Assembly: GCA_942491975.1 (NCBI GenBank)
Contig: CALOCY010000004.1
Coordinates: 1,302,001 to 1,366,000 of the forward strand
Source of the DNA: CALOCY01 sp942491975
GTDB taxonomy: Bacteria; Bacteroidota; Bacteroidia; Bacteroidales; Prolixibacteraceae
DNA length: 64,000 nucleotides
Reading direction: 5' to 3'
The stretch's first letter is position 1; each line of letters begins with the position of its first letter. The position numbers and the translations under genes were made by a program. The notes under the pieces were generated by a model, which had not been told where the DNA came from, did no database searches, and saw nothing but the letters and a program-made list of their open reading frames with translations. Shown in pieces: positions 51,317 to 60,478 of this stretch.

Positions 51317-54300
51317 ATGATGCTACACCACCATAAAAAAAGAAGATTTCTGCTTATTAGCATAGCCTGTATACTGTTGTGCATCAATCAGGTAAATGCC
51401 CAATCAGCCAAAGACAACCGCCATACACGTAAAGCAGAAAAACGGTTGGAAAAGATGGGTGCATTACTGCCCCAATGGTCACATCTATCCCGTAATATGC
51501 GCATCGATTCCATAGCTGTCAACACCTCACAAAAGCAGGTGGAACTCTACCTTTCAGAAGGTGTAGGCTATGCCCCCATACGCGAAGAGCTGATTACTCA
51601 GTTCAAGGAACGGTTGTATCACCAACTCAAACGACGCTTTCACCGTTACACACTAAAACTAATCATCAACAACCGAACCATCGGGGAATACATTCCCAAC
51701 TATTACCGGAAAACACTCCCACCCGACCAACAACGGCTAACCCCTGATCAGGAAGCACGAATCCCCATTGTTCGTCGACTCGACAAAATACCTGCAACAA
51801 AAGGGTTATACCATAAAAATATTGCACTGTGGCACAGTCACGGCTACTACTACAATGCAGCACTGGATCGTTGGCAATGGCAGCGCCCACGCCTTTTTGG
51901 TACAGTTGAAGACCTCATGCCCATGATGTATGTCCGCTCTTACATTGTCCCCATGCTTGAAAATGCGGGGGCTACCACCTTTCTGCCCCGCGAACGCGAT
52001 ACACAAACCAACGAGGTGATTGTCGATAATGACGGTTCTACCGGTAATTCGGAGATTCGCTACAACAATCGTGAAGCATGGAAAACAGGCGAAGAGGCAG
52101 GGTTTGCCTTAAAAGATACCCTCTTTGACGGTGAAAACCCATTCCGAATGGGAAGTTTCATGGAAACCAACAGCACTACGGCAACTGAAGAGGTATCGTT
52201 TATTCCCGATATTCCCGAACAGGGCGAATATGCCGTATATCTATCGTGGCATCGCAATCCACAGAACAGCAGTGAAGTAAAATATAGCGTCACGCATCTG
52301 GGAGGGACTACCGAGTTTCTGGTCAACCAACAAATGGGGGGCGAAACATGGATCTACCTCGGCACTTTTCAATTTGCCAAAGGGTTGCATCCCGAAATGG
52401 GAAAAATAACCCTCAATACCCAAAGCACTGAAAAAGGGAAACTTACATTCGATGCCCTGAAATTTGGCGGGGGCATGGGCAATGTCGCCCGGCGCCCGAA
52501 AACGGCACCTACTGATACAACTACATTTAACTGGAAACTAAGCGGTAAACCCCGCTACATGGAAGGCGCACGTTACTATTTGCAACATGCAGGGATGTCG
52601 GACACACTGGTTTACAGCCTCCATGACGGCAAAAAGGATTACAACGACGACTACCTCTCAAGGGCTGAATGGCTCAACTACCTGATGGGTACTCCCAATG
52701 GTCCTCGTAAAAATAGAAATGCAGGTTTGGGCATTCCCATTGACCTGGCACTGGCTTTCCATACCGATGCCGGAATTACTCCCGACGAATCTATTATCGG
52801 CACACTGGGGATATACAGTACCACACGTGACAATGGCTATTTTCCCAACAAACAGTCAAAACTGGCCAGCCGTGACCTTACCGATATTATCCAGACACAA
52901 CTGGTCAACGATATACAACAGCTTTTCAATCCACAATGGACACGCCGGGGAATGTGGGATAAAGAGTACTCCGAAGCGTGGCGCCCCAATGTGCCGGCAA
53001 TGTTGTTGGAACTCTATTCGCACCAAAACCTGGCCGATGTACAACCAGGCATCGACCCGCGTTTTCAATTTGCTGTTGGCAGGGCTATTTACAAAGGCAT
53101 ATTACGCTTTCTGTCCACGCAAAATGGCGACGAATATGTAGTACAACCGCTGCCTGTAAACCACTTCTGCATCAAAAAAGCAGGTAACAACAGCGTACAA
53201 CTGAGCTGGCACCCAGTCAACGATCCATTAGAACCCACAGCCACCCCGCAACGCTACAAAATCTACACCCGCGAAGAGGGAAAGGATTTTGACAATGGCT
53301 TTATCGTTGTCGATACGATAACTACCATCACACTTGAAAATCCTGAAAAACTGTACAGCTTTAAAGTCACGGCACTCAATGAAGGAGGCGAAAGCTTTCC
53401 ATCGGAAATACTGGCAGCATGGCTGGGGGGCGAATTGTCTAGCCCGGTACTCATTGTAAATGGATTCGACCGAATATCAGCCCCAAAAGTAATTGATACA
53501 GAACAAGTTTCAGGCATAGCGTGGTGGGACGATCAGGGCGTACCGTACAAAAAAAATTATGCATTTACAGGCCATCAGTACGATTTCGACCGTTCATCAG
53601 CATGGCTCAGTGATGACAATCCGGGTTGGGGGGCCAGTGCAGCCAATTTTGAGTGCAAACCCATTATAGGCAATACATTCGATTTCACCGTTGTACACGG
53701 TGCAGCACTTAAAGCTGCCGGATATAGCTTTGTTTCCATGAGCGATGAAGCATTTGAGCGCTATGGGGCAAAAAGTAACGACATAACAGCGATTGACCTG
53801 TTGATGGGCGAAGAACGTACCATCGTCAATCCTTTCGACACCACAAAAACAGATTTTCCCATATACACACCGGCACTCATGCAACAACTGAAAACCTATC
53901 TCAACAATGGTGGAAATCTGTTGCTTTCGGGTGCCTATGTAGGAACTGAGCTTGTTGGAGACACGATTGCTACAGCATTTGCCCGTGATGTACTGCATTT
54001 TAACCCATCTACAAACCATGCCGTAAAAAAAGGTGATGTATACACCACCGATTATGCTACAGGAGTAGTTGATGGAGAATGGGAGTTTAATACATCGTAT
54101 CATACTGATATATATACGGTTGAAGCACCAGATGCCATTGAACCTGTGGGTGAAAACGCAATAACCGCATTCCGGTATAACGAAAACAATACCAGTGCGG
54201 GAGTAGTCTACAACGGCGATTATAAGGTAGTGGTGTTAGGATTTCCGTTTGAAACGATTAAAGACGAATCCAAACATGCAGAGTTGATGCAGCAGATGTT

Positions 54301-54319
54301 GCGGTTTTTTGAAGACTGA
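51317..54319 (+). CDS. Secreted amidase with an inserted golvesin-like domain and FN3 module
   Basis: A 1000-residue exported protein (signal peptide RRFLLISIACILLCINQVNA). The amidase_3-type fold is split. The N-half carries the zinc His in NIALWHSHGYYY (173-175) and TVEDLMPMMYVRSYIVPMLE; the C-half carries PIDLALAFHTDAG (His482) and MLLELYSHQNLAD (Glu565). Between them, about residues 250-390, lies a golvesin C-terminal-like beta-sandwich (FMETNSTTATEEVSFIPDIP; FLVNQQMGGETWIYLGTFQF). A fibronectin III domain follows (620-700), then a C-terminal alpha/beta region (SGIAWWDDQGVPYKKNYAFT) to the end. Related database entries are called xanthan lyase, but the visible domains say peptidoglycan amidase. 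First of five genes reading the same way. Confidence 0.8.
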   Translation: MMLHHHKKRRFLLISIACILLCINQVNAQSAKDNRHTRKAEKRLEKMGALLPQWSHLSRNMRIDSIAVNTSQKQVELYLSEGVGYAPIREELITQFKERLYHQLKRRFHRYTLKLIINNRTIGEYIPNYYRKTLPPDQQRLTPDQEARIPIVRRLDKIPATKGLYHKNIALWHSHGYYYNAALDRWQWQRPRLFGTVEDLMPMMYVRSYIVPMLENAGATTFLPRERDTQTNEVIVDNDGSTGNSEIRYNNREAWKTGEEAGFALKDTLFDGENPFRMGSFMETNSTTATEEVSFIPDIPEQGEYAVYLSWHRNPQNSSEVKYSVTHLGGTTEFLVNQQMGGETWIYLGTFQFAKGLHPEMGKITLNTQSTEKGKLTFDALKFGGGMGNVARRPKTAPTDTTTFNWKLSGKPRYMEGARYYLQHAGMSDTLVYSLHDGKKDYNDDYLSRAEWLNYLMGTPNGPRKNRNAGLGIPIDLALAFHTDAGITPDESIIGTLGIYSTTRDNGYFPNKQSKLASRDLTDIIQTQLVNDIQQLFNPQWTRRGMWDKEYSEAWRPNVPAMLLELYSHQNLADVQPGIDPRFQFAVGRAIYKGILRFLSTQNGDEYVVQPLPVNHFCIKKAGNNSVQLSWHPVNDPLEPTATPQRYKIYTREEGKDFDNGFIVVDTITTITLENPEKLYSFKVTALNEGGESFPSEILAAWLGGELSSPVLIVNGFDRISAPKVIDTEQVSGIAWWDDQGVPYKKNYAFTGHQYDFDRSSAWLSDDNPGWGASAANFECKPIIGNTFDFTVVHGAALKAAGYSFVSMSDEAFERYGAKSNDITAIDLLMGEERTIVNPFDTTKTDFPIYTPALMQQLKTYLNNGGNLLLSGAYVGTELVGDTIATAFARDVLHFNPSTNHAVKKGDVYTTDYATGVVDGEWEFNTSYHTDIYTVEAPDAIEPVGENAITAFRYNENNTSAGVVYNGDYKVVVLGFPFETIKDESKHAELMQQMLRFFED

Positions 54320-54428
54320 TTACACAACAACACTGGCATTCGTCTTCAGACTGATGTCAACACGATAAAAAACAGACTTAGTCTGTAAACTATTAACAAA
54401 CGCACAAGTCTGAAGGCTTGCGCGATAA
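54320..54428. repeat. Palindromes between the amidase and GT2 genes
   Basis: ACAGACTTAGTCTGT (54372-54386) is a perfect palindrome with one central T; GCACAAG..CTTGCGC (54402-54423) is a near-perfect one. They resemble the CGGAC-type array at 51131-51280. Confidence 0.5.
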
Positions 54429-55904
54429 ATGAACCCGTTTATGAACAAAAAAGTCACATGTTTTCTCCCGTTTTCATCGTGGGATGAGGTACAGCCCACC
54501 ATTGATTCGTTGAAAGTATCGGAGGAGACTGGAGCCATATATTTAGTGGCCAAAGAGGCGATGGGTGAATGTCCTGAAGGATGCTACTGGCTGGAAGCTG
54601 ATTCGATGGTTTCGACAGCAACTGTAAAAGCAATAGCCGAAAAAGCAACAACACCCTATACACTCATCTACACCAAGCAGTTACCCCTGCAATTGGGACA
54701 GTTTGCCCTTGAGCGTTTTATGCAGGTAGCCGATGATACCGGAGCAGGAATGGTCTATTCCAATTACTTTGAGTCAAAAGAAGGCCAATTACCCTCCCAC
54801 CCGGTTATCGACTATCAACAAGGCAGCTTGCGCGATGATTTCAACTTTGGGTCGGTGCTGTTTTACCTTACCAAACTGCTGAAAGACGCTGTAGAACACA
54901 CTCAGGAAATCTATGATTTTGCCGGACTATACAATCTGCGCCTGAAAGTATCGCAAAAAGCCAATTTGTGGCGTATCCCCGAATACCTGTACACTGAAGT
55001 GGAATTGGACACCCGTCGTTCTGGAGAGAAAGTGTTTGATTATGTCGACCCGAAAAACCGTCGGGTACAGGAGGAGATGGAACAGGCATGTACACAACAC
55101 CTAAAAGCCATCGGTGCATGGTTGAAACCGGAGTTTACCGCTATACAATTCGATAAAGGCACATTTGAATATGAGGCATCCGTGATTATTCCTGTGCTCA
55201 ATAGGTTGAAAACAGTAGAAGATGCCATTAAATCGGTATTGAATCAAAAAACCAATTTTAAATTTAACCTGATTGTGGTGGATAACCACTCTACCGACGG
55301 AACTACCGAACTATTAAAAAAATATGCGGCTCAGGACGACCGTTTGATACACCTTATCCCCGATCGTAACGATTTGGGCATTGGCGGGTGCTGGAATGTG
55401 GGGATTATGGATAGCCGTTGCGGAAAGTTTGCGGTACAGCTTGATAGCGATGATCTATATATTGATGAACATGTGTTGCAACGTATCGTAGATGCCTTTT
55501 ATGCACAACAATGTGCCATGGTTATTGGCTCCTATCAAATGGTCAACTTTAAGCTGGAAGAGATTCCGCCAGGCATTATCGATCATCGGGAGTGGACACC
55601 CGAAAACGGACGGAACAATGCCCTCCGCATCAACGGGCTTGGTGCGCCACGGGCATTTTACACCCCGGTATTGCGCAACATCCGTGTGCCTAACGTCAGC
55701 TATGGCGAAGATTACGCAGTGGGGCTTGCTATTTCACGACATTATCAGATTGGGCGGATTTATGATCCACTATATTTGTGCCGTAGATGGGATGATAACT
55801 CGGATGCCTCACTCGACATCAACAAGCAAAATGCACACAATACGTACAAAGACCGTGTGCGTACCATTGAATTGCTGGCCAGGAAACAACTAAATCAACA
55901 CTAA
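54429..55904 (+). CDS. Cytosolic family 2 glycosyltransferase with an extra N-terminal domain
   Basis: A 491-residue protein without signal or membrane segments. Residues about 1-240 are a nucleotide-sugar-transferase-like half (TCFLPFSSWDEVQPTIDSLK; RIPEYLYTEVELDTR). Residues about 245-470 are a clear GT2 domain: ASVIIPVLNRLKTVEDAIKS, FNLIVVDNHSTDGTTELLKK, and the DxD motif in VQLDSDDLYIDEHVL. It lies among the cell-wall genes; the substrate is not evident. It ends 10 bases before the next gene. Confidence 0.88.
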   Translation: MNPFMNKKVTCFLPFSSWDEVQPTIDSLKVSEETGAIYLVAKEAMGECPEGCYWLEADSMVSTATVKAIAEKATTPYTLIYTKQLPLQLGQFALERFMQVADDTGAGMVYSNYFESKEGQLPSHPVIDYQQGSLRDDFNFGSVLFYLTKLLKDAVEHTQEIYDFAGLYNLRLKVSQKANLWRIPEYLYTEVELDTRRSGEKVFDYVDPKNRRVQEEMEQACTQHLKAIGAWLKPEFTAIQFDKGTFEYEASVIIPVLNRLKTVEDAIKSVLNQKTNFKFNLIVVDNHSTDGTTELLKKYAAQDDRLIHLIPDRNDLGIGGCWNVGIMDSRCGKFAVQLDSDDLYIDEHVLQRIVDAFYAQQCAMVIGSYQMVNFKLEEIPPGIIDHREWTPENGRNNALRINGLGAPRAFYTPVLRNIRVPNVSYGEDYAVGLAISRHYQIGRIYDPLYLCRRWDDNSDASLDINKQNAHNTYKDRVRTIELLARKQLNQH

Positions 55905-55914
55905 CATCCCAAAA

Positions 55915-56919
55915 ATGCCACAACTACCACTCATTACTGCTGCTGATCTTGCACCATGGCTCGATGGAGATAACTTTTCGGCACAGGCACGAGCGTTAAT
56001 TAAGCAACAGTGCAACAGTTGGGAATTGGCCAACATCAATTACAACGGATTGAAAAAAGTCAAGGTTAAATCGATTGATTTTGAAGGCTTTACCATAAAA
56101 ATACAGTTCAATCCCGAACGCATACGCTCATCAGCTGCCAAAGTCGATGCCCAATCCATCAGCGAACGAAAATGCTTTTTATGCCCGGAGCATTTACCTG
56201 CCGAACAGAAAGGGTTACTCTATGACAATAAATACCTGGTGTTGGCCAATCCCTTTCCCATATTCAACGAGCATTTGACCCTGCCCCAACTCCAACATAC
56301 CGACCAGTTGATCGAAAAAAATGTTGGGGATATGCTGTTTTTGGCACGTGAGCTGCATGATTTCGTGGTGTTTTACAACGGGCCTCAATGTGGGGCATCG
56401 GCTCCCGATCATTTTCATTTTCAGGCAGGTATAAAAGGCTTTATGCCCATCTGCGAAGAGTTTAATAAATTAAATAAAGAGCTTCTCTACGCAAACGGTG
56501 ATATTCAGGCCTGGGCTACCGGTTCTCACCTGCGTAAAATGATCACACTGGAAAGTGTTAATATTGAGGCTATTGTACATAAATTCAAACAATTATTGAC
56601 AATACTCAACACTTTTCAGCCCGAAAAACCGGAACCTATGTTAAACATCCTCGCTGCTTATGATAAAAACAGCTGGAGGGTGCATATTTTCCCCCGGAAA
56701 CTGCATCGTCCGTCCCAATTCTTTGAAAAAGGTGAAAAAAAATTACTCATTAGCCCGGCATCGGTCGATTTTGGAGGAGTTTTTATTACACCACGTGAAG
56801 AAGATTTTGAGCGAATAACTGCCCACGATATTGTCGATATTTTTGAGCAGGTGTGTATTAATGATGAAGTGTGGAACATATTAAAGGAAAAATTGAGAAA
56901 AAATATCACTAATTGCTGA
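55915..56919 (+). CDS. DUF4922 protein, HIT-like nucleotidyltransferase/phosphorylase
   Basis: A 334-residue cytosolic protein. It has a CFLCPEHLPAEQKGLLY zinc-type Cys pair, the segment NKYLVLANPFPIFNEHLTLP, and the HIT-like active-site motif DHFHFQAGIKGFMPI (HxHxQ), as in GalT/GDP-glucose phosphorylase. The family is called DUF4922 and its substrate is unknown. Position between a GT2 and a SpoIID gene suggests handling of a sugar-nucleotide from wall turnover, but this is inference. Confidence 0.82.
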   Translation: MPQLPLITAADLAPWLDGDNFSAQARALIKQQCNSWELANINYNGLKKVKVKSIDFEGFTIKIQFNPERIRSSAAKVDAQSISERKCFLCPEHLPAEQKGLLYDNKYLVLANPFPIFNEHLTLPQLQHTDQLIEKNVGDMLFLARELHDFVVFYNGPQCGASAPDHFHFQAGIKGFMPICEEFNKLNKELLYANGDIQAWATGSHLRKMITLESVNIEAIVHKFKQLLTILNTFQPEKPEPMLNILAAYDKNSWRVHIFPRKLHRPSQFFEKGEKKLLISPASVDFGGVFITPREEDFERITAHDIVDIFEQVCINDEVWNILKEKLRKNITNC

Positions 56920-57067
56920 TTTTAAACTATTTATATCTGACTTAATCACAAATTACACATGCATGAAAATTTATATTTTTTGTTTAAACGGGTTTAAACG
57001 TCAACGAATTGTCATACAGCCTACAATTAAAGTAATAGTTTAATTACCAAAAAGATACATTAACAAC

Positions 57068-58408
57068 ATGCAACAACCGGATATCCATATAGGCATACTG
57101 TTTGAAAAGGAAATTTCCTTTACGCTTAACGGTAATTTCAAATGCAGTGCAAATGATAAGATTTATAGTGGTAATTATATTATTGTCTATAAGGAAGATA
57201 CAGTTATTTTGGAAAAAGAGGGAGACTGCAACGTACTGGATCCAGAGATACTATTTGTTCCTGTTGATGACAAAAACAGCAGCTTTGAACTGCACAATGT
57301 GACCATCGGAATCGGCTTTCATTGGGAGCGAAAAGAGCACCAATCCTTTAAAGGGGCACTACGCTTTATTGTGGAAGATAAAAAGTTAACTGCCATCAAC
57401 GTTTTGCCTGTCGAAAAATACCTCATTAGTGTCATCTCTTCCGAAATGAGCGCCACTTCATCATTGGAACTGCTTAAAGCACATGCCGTAATTTCCAGAA
57501 GCTGGCTGTTGGCACAAATCGAAAAAGGAAATGCACTAAAAAAAGCAGGCGGGGAATATGTGGCCATCCATGAAACGGAGGAGGAGTACATACGCTGGTA
57601 CGACCGCGAAGACCACCTGAATTTTGACGTGTGTGCCGACGACCACTGTCAGCGTTACCAGGGCATTACCCGTGCATCAACCCCGTTGGTTGAAGAGGCG
57701 GTGAACAGTACGGCAGGATTGGTATTGACTTCAAAAGGAAAAATCTGCGATACCCGCTTTTCAAAATGCTGTGGCGGGGTGTCCGAAACGTTTGAAAACG
57801 TATGGGAACCGGTACGCCATCCGTACCTGCAAAAGGTCGTTGATCTGGATAAAGAACCCGAAGGTTATAACCTTGACCTTTCTAACGAAATGGCAGCACA
57901 GGCGTGGATCAGAAATGCACCCCCGGCATTTTGCAATACCAATGATAAAGCGGTGCTTTCACAGGTATTGAACGACTACGATCAGGAGACACCCGATTTC
58001 TACCGGTGGAAAGTGCGCTATTCGCAACAGGAATTATCGGAACTGATTGCCCGCCGTTCGGGTATCAATTTTGGAAATATTATCGACCTTATCCCTGTTG
58101 AACGGGGCGTTTCGGGACGGTTGATAAAGCTTGAAATTACAGGCACAACCAAAACACTGACCATCGGCAAAGAGCTGGAGATCCGCAAAACACTTTCTGA
58201 ATCGCATTTGTACAGCTCTGCCTTCGTTGTGGATAAAGAAGAAGGCGAAAACGGGCTTCCCGCTGCCTTTACCCTCACCGGTGCGGGCTGGGGACACGGC
58301 GTAGGATTGTGTCAAATTGGTGCAGCCGTAATGGGTGCCAAAGGCTATCAATACAACGAAATATTGTTTCACTATTTTAGGGGTGCAGCATTGGAAAAGA
58401 GGTATTAA
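57068..58408 (+). CDS. SpoIID/LytB domain protein without a signal peptide
   Basis: A 446-residue SpoIID-type protein. Its N-terminal domain (FEKEISFTLNGNFKCSANDK) is followed by VLPVEKYLISVISSEMSATS, with the catalytic-type Glu126, and by ELLKAHAVISRSW. The C-terminal signature GAGWGHGVGLCQIGAAVMGA is canonical. SpoIID of Bacillus is a lytic transglycosylase that acts on peptide-free glycan. There is no signal peptide, and an in-frame TAA lies eight codons before the start, so none can be added; the product seems cytosolic. Wall fragments would then have to be imported, which fits the MFS gene that follows. Confidence 0.85.
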   Translation: MQQPDIHIGILFEKEISFTLNGNFKCSANDKIYSGNYIIVYKEDTVILEKEGDCNVLDPEILFVPVDDKNSSFELHNVTIGIGFHWERKEHQSFKGALRFIVEDKKLTAINVLPVEKYLISVISSEMSATSSLELLKAHAVISRSWLLAQIEKGNALKKAGGEYVAIHETEEEYIRWYDREDHLNFDVCADDHCQRYQGITRASTPLVEEAVNSTAGLVLTSKGKICDTRFSKCCGGVSETFENVWEPVRHPYLQKVVDLDKEPEGYNLDLSNEMAAQAWIRNAPPAFCNTNDKAVLSQVLNDYDQETPDFYRWKVRYSQQELSELIARRSGINFGNIIDLIPVERGVSGRLIKLEITGTTKTLTIGKELEIRKTLSESHLYSSAFVVDKEEGENGLPAAFTLTGAGWGHGVGLCQIGAAVMGAKGYQYNEILFHYFRGAALEKRY

Positions 58409-58515
58409 CTACCCCTTCCGTCTTTAATTTCTTTGAAAAACTGATAAATAATGGAGTAATAAGAATCGTTAATAGTCTTAGCGAATTTGCAGCTTCGCAA
58501 GAAATTAAAAACCTC

Positions 58516-58539
58516 ACGCTAAGACGCCAAGACGCAGAG
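58516..58539. repeat. Three 8-bp tandem repeats
   Basis: ACGCTAAG, ACGCCAAG, ACGCAGAG in direct succession in the 200-base gap before the MFS gene. This ACGCNAAG pattern is seen between genes in many bacteria. Confidence 0.5.
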
Positions 58540-58608
58540 AAAAAATAGCCTAAATACTAAGTACTAATATCTCTGTACTAAAATCATTACAGAGTTTTGA
58601 TTTAAATT

Positions 58609-60450
58609 ATGAAAAAAACCACACAACGTAACCCCTGGGCGTGGATACCGTCACTCTACTTTGCAGAGGGCATCCCTTATGTGATTGTAATGACCGTTTC
58701 GGTAATCATGTATAAACGGATGGGTATTTCAAATGCCAATATTGCACTGTACACCAGCTGGTTATACCTGCCCTGGATAATTAAACCGTTGTGGAGCCCG
58801 GTGGTTGATATGCTTAAAACCAAGCGCTGGTGGATTGTCGTCATGCAACTCTTTATCGGGGCCGGATTGGCCGGGGTGGCCTTTACCATACCCGTGCCTG
58901 ACTTTTTTCAATACACACTGGCCTTCTTTTGGTTGCTGGCGTTTAGCTCTGCCACGCACGACATTGCTGCCGATGGTTTCTATATGTTGGGACTAAATGA
59001 GCATAAACAAGCCTATTTTGTGGGCATCCGCAGCACTTTCTACCGCTTTTCCATGATCACCGGACAAGGCTTGTTGATTATTGTAGCCGGAGCATTGGAA
59101 GTGGCCACCGGGTTAGAGCCTGTAACATTTAGTGCAACAAGCAGCCCTACAACATCGGTGGAATATCAGCTACCAGAGAGTCCAATTGTTGAACAAACAG
59201 GAGACGACACTTATTTTGTAGTCTCGGAAACAGAACTTATTATTCCCACACAGCCCGACGATGCTTCGGAGATCAATCGCCTGAAAAGTTGGGCATCCGA
59301 TGAAAATATTGCCCACGGATTTGTACAAAAAGAGGCTGAAATAACGCAAGACCCCTCGTGGTGGAGTAATCATGTAGCCAACCCGTTAAAAACATGGCTA
59401 AAAGCCCGTTTTTCAACTGAAAAGGAGGTCACAGCTGTTCACCAAACCGGCAATATCGGATTGGTGGGTATTCATCTGTCCCAACCTCCTGCAGCAGGCG
59501 AAGAGATTGTGCTCAATATCGGGCGTCAAAAAGGTGATAAAAGCATACAGTTGAAACATGGCGAACGATTGACTTTTACCTCTGAGAATTGGGATCAAAA
59601 TGCCTGGGTTGTTGTACAACTCGATCCTAAACTGCAACGGACTGCCACTACACATTTTATGGGACGTTCGGGAAATATCCCGTTAGCATGGTCGATCACC
59701 TTTTTTATACTGGCCGCCCTGTTTGCCCTGTTTTTTATCTACCACAAATTTATACTGCCCCGTCCCCATAGCGACTGCCCGGCAGATGAGGCCGATAAAA
59801 ATATACTCAAAGAGTTCTTTAAAACATTCGGGTCATTTTTCAAAAAAGAGAATATCGGCATTGCACTGGCCTTTTTACTCACATTCCGGTTGGGCGAATC
59901 GCAATTGGTAAAAATGGCCTCTCTCTTCCTGCTCGACAGTCGTAAAACAGGCGGTTTGGGGCTCACTACCGGCGACGTGGGCATCATCTACGGCACCATT
60001 GGCATTCTTTTTCTCACCATTGGCGGTATCCTGGGCGGCTGGGTGGCTTCCCGAAAAGGGTTAAAGTATTGGTTATGGTGGATGGTGTTGGCCATTAACC
60101 TGCCCAACCTGGTCTATGTTTACCTCTCGTACGCCACCCCCGAAAGCTTTGCCATCATCTCCGGCTGTGTGGCCATTGAACAGTTTGGCTACGGCTTTGG
60201 GTTTACCGCTTACATGCTCTATATGATCTACATATCGGAAGGAAAAAGCAAAACCGCACACTTTGCCATTTGCACCGGATTTATGGCACTGGGCATGATG
60301 ATTCCCGGAATGGTATCGGGCTGGCTGCAGGAGATTATCGGCTACCGGCACTTCTTTATCTGGGTGATGATCTGTACCCTGCCCGGATTTTTGGTGGTGA
60401 AGTTTTTGAAGGTGGATGCGAAGTTTGGGATAAAGCGAAATAATGATTAA
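58609..60450 (+). CDS. AmpG-like MFS transporter with a periplasmic beta-sandwich insert
   Basis: A 613-residue inner-membrane transporter. The first half (about 1-165) has the AmpG/MFS pattern PSLYFAEGIPYVIVMTVSVI, YTSWLYLPWIIKPLWSPVVD and SSATHDIAADGFYMLGLNEH. A hydrophilic segment of about 190 residues (165-358) follows, expected on the periplasmic side. Within it, residues about 280-350 (HLSQPPAAGEEIVLNIGRQK; LTFTSENWDQNAWVVVQLDP) match the repeat pattern of Calx-beta-like sandwiches. The remaining TM segments (GLTTGDVGIIYGTIGILFLT, ...) close the carrier. AmpG homologues import anhydromuropeptides, which fits the amidase and SpoIID neighbours. The insert is unusual for such a carrier. 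Confidence 0.85.
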   Translation: MKKTTQRNPWAWIPSLYFAEGIPYVIVMTVSVIMYKRMGISNANIALYTSWLYLPWIIKPLWSPVVDMLKTKRWWIVVMQLFIGAGLAGVAFTIPVPDFFQYTLAFFWLLAFSSATHDIAADGFYMLGLNEHKQAYFVGIRSTFYRFSMITGQGLLIIVAGALEVATGLEPVTFSATSSPTTSVEYQLPESPIVEQTGDDTYFVVSETELIIPTQPDDASEINRLKSWASDENIAHGFVQKEAEITQDPSWWSNHVANPLKTWLKARFSTEKEVTAVHQTGNIGLVGIHLSQPPAAGEEIVLNIGRQKGDKSIQLKHGERLTFTSENWDQNAWVVVQLDPKLQRTATTHFMGRSGNIPLAWSITFFILAALFALFFIYHKFILPRPHSDCPADEADKNILKEFFKTFGSFFKKENIGIALAFLLTFRLGESQLVKMASLFLLDSRKTGGLGLTTGDVGIIYGTIGILFLTIGGILGGWVASRKGLKYWLWWMVLAINLPNLVYVYLSYATPESFAIISGCVAIEQFGYGFGFTAYMLYMIYISEGKSKTAHFAICTGFMALGMMIPGMVSGWLQEIIGYRHFFIWVMICTLPGFLVVKFLKVDAKFGIKRNND

Positions 60451-60478
60451 TTATGTGCGCTTTATTATGGAAGGGAAT

